Below are positions 51,925 to 60,190 of a DNA stretch of 64,000 bases, in pieces (positions within the stretch are counted from its first letter, which is position 1; the number at the start of each line of letters is the position of its first letter). The translations under genes and the position numbers were made by a program. Source of the stretch: UBA4416 sp020846025 (GTDB lineage: Bacteria; Bacteroidota; Bacteroidia; B-17B0; Aurantibacillaceae); NCBI GenBank assembly GCA_963169295.1, contig CAUJDD010000102.1, forward strand, positions 1 to 64,000, read 5' to 3'. Under the pieces are notes generated by a model. That model searched no databases. It was given only the letters and a program-made list of their open reading frames with translations, and had not been told where the DNA came from.

Positions 51925-53853
51925 CTAGTTTAGAGAATTAGTTAATTCCTCCCATTTTTTCATTTCTAATTCTAAACTATTTTTAAGTTGATGGTATTGA
52001 TTAAAAAAATTAGGATCCTTTGTTAATTCATTATATGTATCTGGATTAGCCAATTGTGTATCAATTTGTTTAATTTCAGTTTCTAATTGAGCTATTTTTT
52101 CTTCTGCCTTTTTTATCTGAGATTGTATTTGTGATTGTTGTTTCTTTTTTTCAGTAGCCTCAATTTCTGAAACACTTGGCTGTTTTTTCTCAGAAACAGC
52201 AGGCGATTTTACACCCGATTTATCTAAATCAAGTTCATTTAATCGCTCTACTTTTCTAATTTCCATAAATTCCTTAATGTCGCATAAATGCTCTTTCACA
52301 TGTCCATCTCTAAACTCAAACAAACGATTACACATACCCGCCATAAAATCTCTATCATGACTTACCATTACAACAGTACCTTCATAATCTAGTAAAGCAT
52401 TCTTTAATACTTCTTTTGATTTAATATCTAAATGGTTGGTAGGCTCATCAAGTAATAATAAATTATAAGGTTCTAATAATAATTTACACAAAGCTAAGCG
52501 TCCTCTTTCTCCACCGCTTAATACTTTCACTTTCTTGTCAATATCATCTCCTCCAAATAAGAATGAGCCTAATAAAGTACGAACTTGCTTCCTTACTTCG
52601 CCAACAGCTAATTCGTCAATTGTTTCAAAAACCGTTTTATTTAAGTTTAATTTTTCTTCTTGATCTTGTTCAAAATAGCCCATTAATACACTATGTCCTA
52701 ATTGCACAGTTCCATCAAAAGGAATTTTACCTGCAATCATTTTCATCATCGTTGATTTCCCTTCTCCGTTTCTTCCAACTAAGCCAATTTTTTCACCTTT
52801 AGTAATTATAAAATTTGCATCCGAGAATATTTGTTTTTGGTCATATTTTTTCCCTGCATGTTCTGCAGTAATTACAATTTTACCACTATGGGCAGGTGCC
52901 GGAAAACGAAAACGCACCGCCGCCGTATCTACATCATCTACCTCTACCCTTTCCATTTTATCTAACTTTTTAATTAACGATTGTGCAAAAGCTGCTTTAC
53001 TCGCTTTAGCTCTGTTTTTATCAATTAAAGTTTCATACTGATTAATGATACGTTGTTGATTTTTTGCAGCATTTTCTTGTTGCTCTCTTCTTTCCTCACG
53101 CAAAACAAGGTAATGAGAGTAGTTTGTTTTGTAATCATATATTTTTTGATTTACAATTTCGATGGTACGTTTGGTTACAGTATCTAAAAATGTTTTATCA
53201 TGGCTAATTAAAACTACAGCACCACTAAATGTTTCCATAAAATCTTCTAACCATTGTATTGCCTCAATATCTAGGTGATTGGTTGGCTCATCTAATAATA
53301 ACACATCAGGTTTTTGGAGTAAAAGTTTGGCTAACTCTATTCGCATTCTCCACCCTCCACTAAACTCGGAAGTTTGTCTAGTAAACTCTTTGCGTTCAAA
53401 ACCCAAACCACGTAATACTTTTTCTATTTCCTCACTAGTATTACCAGCCCCAACCACATCTAATCTTGCATTAATCTCCGTTAAATCCTCAATGAGTTGC
53501 ATATACGAATCGCTCTCGTAATCGGTACGAGTTTCTAATTGATGGTTAATGTCATCAAGTCTCTTTTGCATTGCTTGAATTTCCGCAAAGGCAGTTTCGG
53601 TTTCTTCAAAAACAGTTCTACCGTGCTGATGCACCATGTCTTGAGGTAAATAACCAATCTTACAATCTTTTGGAATTGAAATCTCTCCTTTAGTTGGTGA
53701 TTGCAAACCCGACAATAATTTTAACATCGTACTTTTACCAGCACCATTTTTTCCAGCCAATCCAATTCTATCTTTAGGATTAATTAAAAAAGAAACATTA
53801 TCAAATAAGTTGTATCCTCCAAAAGAAACCGTAACACTATTTACTGAAACCAT
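51925..53853 (-). CDS. ABC-F family ATPase
   Basis: A 642-residue protein with two ABC ATPase domains and no membrane segment. The ATG at 53853 gives M-V-S-V-N-S-V-T-V; the open frame continues 24 residues upstream without sense. Walker A of domain 1, G-K-N-G-A-G-K-S-T, is at about 32-40; signature S-G-G-W-R-M; Walker B L-L-D-E-P-T-N-H-L-D; the inter-domain linker spans about 245-325; Walker A of domain 2 is G-R-N-G-E-G-K-S-T near 350. A C-terminal coiled coil follows (about 560-642). Related ABC-F proteins act at the ribosome E-site (EttA, Uup, YheS classes). The exact class is uncertain; the coiled-coil tail and linker suggest Uup-like. Confidence 0.92.
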   Translation of the reverse strand: MVSVNSVTVSFGGYNLFDNVSFLINPKDRIGLAGKNGAGKSTMLKLLSGLQSPTKGEISIPKDCKIGYLPQDMVHQHGRTVFEETETAFAEIQAMQKRLDDINHQLETRTDYESDSYMQLIEDLTEINARLDVVGAGNTSEEIEKVLRGLGFERKEFTRQTSEFSGGWRMRIELAKLLLQKPDVLLLDEPTNHLDIEAIQWLEDFMETFSGAVVLISHDKTFLDTVTKRTIEIVNQKIYDYKTNYSHYLVLREERREQQENAAKNQQRIINQYETLIDKNRAKASKAAFAQSLIKKLDKMERVEVDDVDTAAVRFRFPAPAHSGKIVITAEHAGKKYDQKQIFSDANFIITKGEKIGLVGRNGEGKSTMMKMIAGKIPFDGTVQLGHSVLMGYFEQDQEEKLNLNKTVFETIDELAVGEVRKQVRTLLGSFLFGGDDIDKKVKVLSGGERGRLALCKLLLEPYNLLLLDEPTNHLDIKSKEVLKNALLDYEGTVVMVSHDRDFMAGMCNRLFEFRDGHVKEHLCDIKEFMEIRKVERLNELDLDKSGVKSPAVSEKKQPSVSEIEATEKKKQQSQIQSQIKKAEEKIAQLETEIKQIDTQLANPDTYNELTKDPNFFNQYHQLKNSLELEMKKWEELTNSLN

Positions 53854-53876
53854 ATTAAATTCTAAATTAAAGGGCG

Positions 53877-53884
53877 CAAAGATA
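53877..53884 (-). promoter_or_regulatory. Promoter -7 box of the ABC-F gene
   Basis: Minus-strand TATCTTTG matches TAnnTTTG, 24 bases before the ATG at 53853. A second match lies at 53923-53930. Confidence 0.6.
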
Positions 53885-53919
53885 CAAAATTTCTTTAAGG
53901 TAATTGTTAGATGAAGTAT

Positions 53920-53936
53920 GTACAAAGATACTGTAC
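53920..53936 (-). promoter_or_regulatory. Inverted repeat GTACA-N7-TGTAC around a second -7 box
   Basis: The five-base arms at 53920-53924 and 53932-53936 are perfect complements. Between them the minus strand contains a TATCTTTG box at 53930-53923, so the palindrome could be an operator over an upstream ABC-F promoter. Short arms make chance possible. Confidence 0.35.
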
Positions 53937-54003
53937 GTTAAAAACTTTAGAATAAGTTACAAAAAGCATTAAATTCACAGTTTTTAAAACATATTTACTT
54001 AGC

Positions 54004-55899
54004 ATGCAAAATAGTAATTCGATTAATAATGGCATTCCTGTCTCACCATCTTTAAACCCAACTTTAGAAGCTGAAAATTTTAAACCCCAAAAAGGAGAAG
54101 ACAAGAAAAGATTACTTATTATCTCAGGAATAGCTTTAATAATTGCTGTAGTTGTTAGTTTAATAGCCCGATTTCTAGTATATCTCATTGATTTAATTAC
54201 CAACATCTCATTTTATGGTACTTTCTCATTTAATCATTCAAACCCCATAGATAATCAACTTGGGATTTATGTTATTTTTATACCAGCATTAGGTGGAATT
54301 ATCATAGGTTTTATGGCGATGTATGGGTCTAAAGCAATCAGAGGTCATGGAATTCCAGAAGCAATGGAACAAATTTTAACCAATCATAGCAAAATAAAGC
54401 CGAGTATCACCTATCTCAAACCTTTATCTGCTGCAATATCAATAGGTACAGGAGGTCCATTTGGTGCTGAAGGTCCAATTATTGCTACTGGCGGAGCTCT
54501 TGGCTCAACGATAGGTCAATATTTAAAAATTTCACATCAAGAACGAAAAATTTTATTAGCAGCAGGTGCCACAGCAGGTATGTCAGCTATTTTTAATAGC
54601 CCTATTGCGGCTATTTTTCTAGCTATTGAATTACTTTTATTTGAATTCTCACCTCGTTCAATAATTCCAATAGCTATTGCCTGTATGACTGGAGCATCCT
54701 CACACTTTATCTTATTTGGTCACGAACCAGTCTTTTTTACAAATCAAATTATAGAATCACCAAATGCATATACCCTACCCACTTATGTTTTGCTTGGTGT
54801 AATATTTGGATTTGTTTCGGTTTTTGTTAGTAAGGCTGTTTACTTTATTGAGGACAAATTTGAGAAACTTCCAATTCATTGGATGTGGTGGCCAGCTATT
54901 GGTGGATTATTTGTAGGGCTAATTGGTTACTATTCTCCAAGAACATTGGGTGTAGGATATGAAAATATCATTGATGTATTGTCTGGTACACTTTCGGTTC
55001 AGATATTATTATCCCTATGCATTTTAAAATTTATTTCTTGGGCTATTGCATTAGGTAGCGGGACATCAGGTGGAACATTAGCACCATTACTTACCATTGG
55101 CGGTGCTATTGGTGCTTTATTAGGTTTAGCTACTAAACATTATTTTCCATCAATCGATATTTCAATATCACTAACAGCCTTAGTTGGAATGGCAGCTGTT
55201 TTTGCTGGTTCATCAAGAGCTCTATTAACATCCATTATTTTTGCAATGGAAACAACTGGTCAGCAAAATGTATTAGTGCCGTTACTAATTTCCTGCGTAA
55301 TTGCATATTTGATTTCATATCTATTAATGAAAAACACAATCATGACAGAAAAAATTGCAAGACGTGGCATTAACACCCCTCATTCATACAAAGCTGATGT
55401 ATTAGAAAAAATCACAGTAGAGCGTGTGTTAAATGATAGTGGAATAGTAATAAGCGAAGAAAATACAATTAAAGAAACTAGAAATTTCTTATCAAAAGAA
55501 GGAAATTATCAATCAAACTACTTTATTATTTCTAGTAATCAGGGTGACTATAAAGGAATTATAAGCTCATCTAATTTATTTAGTGAACATCATGAGGATT
55601 CAAAAAACTTGGGTGCTTTAATTCGTAGAAATTCAGCGTATGTTTACCAAAATAGCTCATTAAGATCAACTGTAGAAACTATGGTGAAAGAAAATATTGA
55701 TGTGTTACCTGTTATATCAGATATGAATAAACAAATAATTGGAGTTATTTCCTATAAAGACATATTAAGTGCCTATAAAATTGATGTAGAAGAACACGAA
55801 GAAGTGAAGTCTCAACTCTCAATTAAGAAGCAACAACTAAAAATTTTATTGAGTGGACAAAAAATTATGGAATTAGCAAAAATAAAACGCAAAAAATAA
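54004..55899 (+). CDS. CLC-family chloride transporter with CBS domains
   Basis: A 631-residue membrane protein of the ClC family. About ten or more hydrophobic helices lie between 35 and 460. The chloride-site motifs are G-H-G-I-P-E (about 113-118), G-A-E-G-P-I (about 156-161, containing the gating Glu typical of H+/Cl- exchangers) and G-S-G-T-S-G-G near 353-359. A second Glu-type gate cannot be judged by eye. The C-terminal part (about 470-600) has two CBS domains (I-D-V-L-P-V near 573) that bind nucleotides or sense ionic strength. It is divergent from the ABC-F gene (150-base spacer) and convergent with the patatin-like gene. Confidence 0.9.
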   Translation: MQNSNSINNGIPVSPSLNPTLEAENFKPQKGEDKKRLLIISGIALIIAVVVSLIARFLVYLIDLITNISFYGTFSFNHSNPIDNQLGIYVIFIPALGGIIIGFMAMYGSKAIRGHGIPEAMEQILTNHSKIKPSITYLKPLSAAISIGTGGPFGAEGPIIATGGALGSTIGQYLKISHQERKILLAAGATAGMSAIFNSPIAAIFLAIELLLFEFSPRSIIPIAIACMTGASSHFILFGHEPVFFTNQIIESPNAYTLPTYVLLGVIFGFVSVFVSKAVYFIEDKFEKLPIHWMWWPAIGGLFVGLIGYYSPRTLGVGYENIIDVLSGTLSVQILLSLCILKFISWAIALGSGTSGGTLAPLLTIGGAIGALLGLATKHYFPSIDISISLTALVGMAAVFAGSSRALLTSIIFAMETTGQQNVLVPLLISCVIAYLISYLLMKNTIMTEKIARRGINTPHSYKADVLEKITVERVLNDSGIVISEENTIKETRNFLSKEGNYQSNYFIISSNQGDYKGIISSSNLFSEHHEDSKNLGALIRRNSAYVYQNSSLRSTVETMVKENIDVLPVISDMNKQIIGVISYKDILSAYKIDVEEHEEVKSQLSIKKQQLKILLSGQKIMELAKIKRKK

Positions 55900-55910
55900 C
55901 ATTTTAAAAC

Positions 55911-56918
55911 CTAACTAAATTTTAATGTGTTTTGTTTACCAATGTTATTAAAGTTCTTTGCTAACCATTCATCGCAAGCTTTGTAGCCAATATCCTTAAG
56001 ATACATCATAAAATCCCAACTTGTATTAAATTTAGAAGATAATGTCAAATCATTAAATGTTTCATCGGCACTGATATTATGAAGATATACAGGTTTTAAT
56101 TCTCCATCAAGTGTAATTCCTTTCTCTACTAATCTTTGCTTAAATTGTATTAGTTCTAACTCTAACATTAATGATGTATTAAAACTTAGCTCATCTACCC
56201 TATTTTTTATACCCTCAACATTGGTTGGAATCGAACGGATATTTTTTGAATTAATTTGAACCAAAAGTATATCATCAGTATCTTGTGTATAATCAATTAA
56301 GGGCTGAATTAAGGGATTACCACTATAACCTCCATCCCAATAATATTCTCCGTCTATCTCAACAGCATCATGCAAATAAGGCAAACAAGTAGAAGCCAAG
56401 ATTGATTTAGCTGTGATTTCTTTATGGCCAAACACTTTTGGCTCACAAGTCTTAACATTTGTAGCGCACACAAATAATTTTTGAGGAGCAAATTGTTTTA
56501 ACTCATCAAAATTTATTACCTCAGATAAAATCTTTTCAAGTGGATTAAACTGTAAAGGGTTTAATTGTTTAGGTGTGAAATTTTCGGTACTTAAACTAAA
56601 TAACTTATAAGTTGGAGAATAATCCATGTTACCAGGACTAAGAAGCTTATCAAACCAGCTAGGTTGTAAAGGAGATAATTTTCCTGCTTCAGACATTTTA
56701 TACCAAAATTTAACTAAACTATGTTTAGCTAAATTCCTTCCACCTTTGTTCAATCCATAAATTGTACATACACCATTCATAGCTCCCACTCCAGTCCCAC
56801 AAATTCCATCAATTTCTATGCGTTCATCATCTAATAACCTATCTATAACTCCCCACGTATAGGCTCCGTGAGAGCCCCCACCTTGTAAAGCAAGGTCAAT
56901 TTTCTTTACTTTAGACAT
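55911..56918 (-). CDS. Patatin-like protein lacking the nucleophile Ser
   Basis: A 335-residue cytoplasmic protein of the patatin phospholipase family. The oxyanion motif G-G-G-S-H-G-A-Y is at 13-20 and the D-G-G of the catalytic dyad is present (Asp195 in Y-W-D-G-G-Y-S-G-N-P). Where the nucleophile motif G-x-S-x-G should be, residues 41-45 read G-T-G-V-G (codons GGG ACT GGA GTG GGA), so Ser is replaced by Gly43. The remaining fold looks intact, with a C-terminal helix-rich extension. It may be a catalytically inactive lipid-binding relative. It is separated from the CLC gene by 11 bases. Confidence 0.8.
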   Translation of the reverse strand: MSKVKKIDLALQGGGSHGAYTWGVIDRLLDDERIEIDGICGTGVGAMNGVCTIYGLNKGGRNLAKHSLVKFWYKMSEAGKLSPLQPSWFDKLLSPGNMDYSPTYKLFSLSTENFTPKQLNPLQFNPLEKILSEVINFDELKQFAPQKLFVCATNVKTCEPKVFGHKEITAKSILASTCLPYLHDAVEIDGEYYWDGGYSGNPLIQPLIDYTQDTDDILLVQINSKNIRSIPTNVEGIKNRVDELSFNTSLMLELELIQFKQRLVEKGITLDGELKPVYLHNISADETFNDLTLSSKFNTSWDFMMYLKDIGYKACDEWLAKNFNNIGKQNTLKFS

Positions 56919-57042
56919 AATTCTTAATATTACACGAGTTCCATTTCAAACTTACGAATTTATTGTACGAAGTTTTGTAAAGTAAGTTGTAAAAAATCTA
57001 AAAAAATCCACTTTCTTGATTTTTATCAGTGTAAATAGATGA

Positions 57043-58761
57043 CTAATAATCCACCTCTAAATCAAAACGTTTCTTAAGATCGCCTAATAGTGGGTTTTTT
57101 TCAAGTAGCAACTTGAATTTATCATTAGGTTTATATGCCTTTATCTCCGAAACACTTTGAGACACATATATTTCTAATTGTGTTTGCTTATTAGATAATA
57201 ATTTTCTAAGCTCATCTAATAAATCTTGTTTTACATTCAATAACATTTCTTTCTGCACTTCATTAGTAAGCTCAATTTGTATTGTATTTTGATTAAACGT
57301 AATTTTATTAGATGTTAACGTTGTGTACAATTGTCTATTTCCTTGCGAAGCCTTATTCTCTGCAATTGTTTTAATTGCATAGGTTATTCTTTCATCTGAT
57401 AAAGGAATATCTTCAGTTAATGCTTCTTCGAGCTTTATTTCTACATCATGTACAACTGCTGGCTGTTGTATTTGTTCTTTCAGCATAAACTGAGATTTAA
57501 TTTTTAAGTCATTAAACCCTACAACTGGTTTAGCGCTTGTTTGAACTAAAGGCTGTGCTGTAAATTTTTGTACCGTTGGTATTTGAGGAGTTGTTTTAAC
57601 AACTTGTTGAGAAGGAAGCTCAAAAGATGAGGCACTCAACTCATTTTTTTTTTCCGCTTCTTGTGAAGCGGCATTCAAATAAGCAATCTGCATCAGCGAC
57701 ATCTCAACTTGTAATCGTTGATTCTTAGCTGATTTATAATTAACATCGCATTTATTTATAATAGATAATGCTTTTAATAAAAAAATAGTGGTTATTAAAT
57801 TTGCCTGTTCTGCATATCTTTTTCTTAACGCATCACTTGCCTCAATTAAATTAAGAGTTATCGAATCTTTACAAACTAATAAGTTTCTTAAATGTTCGCC
57901 AAAACCAATAATAAAATTATGTCCGTCAAATCCTTTTTTAAGTATTTCATCAAACGTAACCATAATTTCAGGAAGTCGGTTATTAAGAGCAGCATCCGTG
58001 ATTTTAAAGTAGTAATCGTAATCTAATACATGTAAATTTTCAACTACCGATTTGTAGGTTAATTGATTACCTGTGAAAGTAACCATTTGGTCGAAGATAG
58101 AACAAGCATCTCTTAATCCACCATCTGCTTTTTGTGATATAATTTGAAGCGCTTCAATTTCATAGGAAACACCTTCTGTTTTGGCTATATACTCTAACTG
58201 CCCAGTAATATCTTCGGTTTTAATTCTATTAAAATTAAAAACCTGACAACGAGATAAAATTGTAGGAATAATCTTATGTTTCTCTGTTGTCGCCAAAATA
58301 AATTTAGCATGTTTTGGAGGTTCTTCTAATGTTTTTAGAAAGGCATTAAAAGCTGCACTCGACAACATGTGCACCTCATCTATCACATATACTTTATAAT
58401 CTCCTAGTTGTGGTGCAAAACGAACTTGATCTACTAAATTTCTAATATCCTCTACTGAGTTATTAGAAGCCGCATCTAATTCATAAACATTTAAAGAAGC
58501 ACCCGAATTAAACGACTGACACGATTCACAAACATCGCAAGCCTCAGCATCAGTGGTAAGATTGGTGCAATTAATAGTTTTGGCAAAAATTCGTGCACAA
58601 GTAGTTTTACCTACTCCTCTAGGCCCACAAAACAAATAAGCCTGGGCAATTTTCCCATTTTTAATAGCTTGTTTTAATGTATTGGTAATATGGCTTTGCC
58701 CAACAACTGTATTAAAATGTTGTGGGCGATACTTACGAGCCGATACAATAAAACCATCCAT
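57043..58761 (-). CDS. dnaX: DNA polymerase III tau/gamma subunit
   Basis: DnaX is the motor subunit of the sliding-clamp loader. In 572 residues: Walker A G-P-R-G-V-G-K-T-T near 45-53, the four-Cys zinc module (C-T-N, A-C-D-V-C-E-S-C), D-E-V-H-M-L-S near 127-133, S-R-C-Q-V-F-N-F near 170-177, clamp-loader domain III to about 365, and a tau tail with Pro/Gln/Lys-rich linker and a C-terminal domain. Relative to E. coli tau the tail is short. A ten-A run sits at codons 370-373, just after domain III; see the separate entry. The gene is alone on its strand, with 123 bases before the patatin-like gene. Confidence 0.95.
   Translation of the reverse strand: MDGFIVSARKYRPQHFNTVVGQSHITNTLKQAIKNGKIAQAYLFCGPRGVGKTTCARIFAKTINCTNLTTDAEACDVCESCQSFNSGASLNVYELDAASNNSVEDIRNLVDQVRFAPQLGDYKVYVIDEVHMLSSAAFNAFLKTLEEPPKHAKFILATTEKHKIIPTILSRCQVFNFNRIKTEDITGQLEYIAKTEGVSYEIEALQIISQKADGGLRDACSIFDQMVTFTGNQLTYKSVVENLHVLDYDYYFKITDAALNNRLPEIMVTFDEILKKGFDGHNFIIGFGEHLRNLLVCKDSITLNLIEASDALRKRYAEQANLITTIFLLKALSIINKCDVNYKSAKNQRLQVEMSLMQIAYLNAASQEAEKKNELSASSFELPSQQVVKTTPQIPTVQKFTAQPLVQTSAKPVVGFNDLKIKSQFMLKEQIQQPAVVHDVEIKLEEALTEDIPLSDERITYAIKTIAENKASQGNRQLYTTLTSNKITFNQNTIQIELTNEVQKEMLLNVKQDLLDELRKLLSNKQTQLEIYVSQSVSEIKAYKPNDKFKLLLEKNPLLGDLKKRFDLEVDY
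57644..57653 (-). other. A10 homopolymer in dnaX, candidate slippage site
   Basis: On the coding strand, ten consecutive A lie in GAA AAA AAA AAT (codons 370-373). A gain of one A puts TGA directly after the run; a loss of one A gives ATG AGT TGA. Both shifted frames therefore end within three codons and would leave domains I-III only, about 372-375 residues. In Thermus dnaX an A9 run gives gamma by transcriptional slippage. That this run does so here is inference. Confidence 0.6.
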
Positions 58762-58862
58762 AGCTAATGGTAAAGGTAAGCTTAAAAATCTCTACAAAAA
58801 AGGTTAAATTATTAACTAAATGTGAATAAGTAACTACCTTTGAGTGAGTCGTTTATTAGTAT

Positions 58863-59561
58863 TTGAAAGGCAAAGCAAATATATTTTTTCTTTTTTTCTT
58901 CCACTTCACAGCTCTTGTAATTGGGCAAAACGCTATTAAAGGTGTTGTAGTTGAACCCGATAGTATCACTCCTTTGCCTTTTGTATATGTTATTAACTCT
59001 CAATCTGGTCATGGACAAATGAGTGATGGTAACGGTAGATTTACCGTTATAGCTAAAGATAATGACACCATCATTTTCTCATTTGTAGGTTATGCACGGT
59101 TAAAAATTCCTGCTTCAAGTATTAAAATGAAAGGATTAAATGAACCTAAAGTTGTTATGCAAGCCCTAGCCTATAAACTCAATCAAGTGGTTGTAAGTAG
59201 TTTTAAGTTAAAACCTTATGAAAGAGATTATATGAAAAGGGTGATTGATGATTCAAAAACGAAACCTATTAATGCTATGGAAAGTCCAATATCTGCTTTA
59301 TATATGCAATTTAGTAAAAAAGGAAAAGAACAACGTAAACTAGCTGCAATATTTGAAGAGATCTTTATAAAAGAAGCAGTAGAAAAAAAGTTTAATGCTG
59401 AAGTACTTCGTAAACTCACAGGTGATGATACTATTGACTTTGATAGGTTTAAGAAATATTGTTTTTATCTTAGTAACGAATTCATTATGTCTCACGAGGG
59501 TTATGAACTGTACTACCGCGTAATGGATTGCTACTATCGTTGGAAAGAAGAAAACCGTTAA
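58863..59561 (+). CDS. Exported carboxypeptidase-regulatory-like domain protein
   Basis: A 232-residue protein. The likely start is a TTG at 58863, giving M-K-G-K-A-N-I-F-F-L-F-F-F-H-F then V-I-G-Q, a clear signal peptide; no ATG precedes it. Residues about 23-100 form a CarboxypepD_reg-like beta domain (G-V-V-V-E-P-D-S-I-T-P-L-P-F-V-Y-V and T-I-I-F-S-F-V-G-Y), as at the N-terminus of TonB-dependent receptors. The remaining 130 residues are charged and helical, so no receptor barrel is present. The family has stand-alone members of unknown function. It is divergent from dnaX, and its stop overlaps the purN stop by four bases. Confidence 0.8.
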   Translation: MKGKANIFFLFFFHFTALVIGQNAIKGVVVEPDSITPLPFVYVINSQSGHGQMSDGNGRFTVIAKDNDTIIFSFVGYARLKIPASSIKMKGLNEPKVVMQALAYKLNQVVVSSFKLKPYERDYMKRVIDDSKTKPINAMESPISALYMQFSKKGKEQRKLAAIFEEIFIKEAVEKKFNAEVLRKLTGDDTIDFDRFKKYCFYLSNEFIMSHEGYELYYRVMDCYYRWKEENR

Positions 59562-60121
59562 ACTATCTGTTCAATTGCCTTTGGCAAATATTCTAACTCT
59601 AGTTGTCTAATTTTTGTTGCAAGTGTTTGAGAGGTATCTGTATCGTTAATGCTACATTTTGCCTGTAAAATAATTTCTCCTTTATCATATTCTTCATTTA
59701 CAAAATGTATTGTAATGCCACTTTCTGTTTCTCTTGCCTGAATAACTGCTTCATGTACATGCATACCATACATGCCTTTTCCGCCAAATTTTGGCAATAA
59801 TGAAGGATGAAGGTTAATAATTTGATTTGGAAACGCTTTTACAAATGGCTCTGGAATTTTAAGAAGAAATCCAGCTAATACAATTAAATTAATTTTCTCA
59901 GCCTTTAAAAATTCAATAAACTGATGAGTATATTCATTAAAGGCATGTTTACTGATAATTTGAACTGTTTTTTTAAATTTATCGGCTCTTGCAACAACTC
60001 CTGCCGATTCATTATTTGTAACTACCATCTTTACCTTTATAAGTTTATGGTTATTAAAATAACTCATAAGATTCTCGGCATTAGTTCCTTCACCCGACGC
60101 AAATATGGCAATATTCGTCAT
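59558..60121 (-). CDS. purN: Phosphoribosylglycinamide formyltransferase
   Basis: PurN transfers a formyl group from 10-formyl-THF to GAR, the step after PurD. The 187 residues start M-T-N-I-A-I-F-A-S-G-E-G-T-N. The catalytic Asn-His pair is in I-N-L-H-P-S-L-L-P near 101-109, and the Asp in Y-D-K-G-E-I near 142-147. The motif G-K-G-M-Y-G-M-H-V-H-E-A-V follows the folate site. The length is normal for PurN. It is convergent with the carboxypeptidase-regulatory-like gene, sharing four bases at the stops (TAA on each strand). The terminator at 60157 separates it from the SprB-like gene upstream. Confidence 0.95.
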   Translation of the reverse strand: MTNIAIFASGEGTNAENLMSYFNNHKLIKVKMVVTNNESAGVVARADKFKKTVQIISKHAFNEYTHQFIEFLKAEKINLIVLAGFLLKIPEPFVKAFPNQIINLHPSLLPKFGGKGMYGMHVHEAVIQARETESGITIHFVNEEYDKGEIILQAKCSINDTDTSQTLATKIRQLELEYLPKAIEQIV

Positions 60122-60156
60122 AAAATAAATTTGGGCGAAATTACAAATTAATTCAA

Positions 60157-60186
60157 ATAAAAAAGCCGCCTTTTAAGGGCGGCTTA
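60157..60186 (-). terminator. Terminator of the SprB-repeat protein gene
   Basis: An eight-base-pair GC-rich stem (60178-60185 with 60163-60170) closes a seven-base loop; the minus strand then runs into T. It lies five bases past the stop codon of the repeat protein and precedes purN. Confidence 0.88.
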
Positions 60187-60190
60187 ATTT

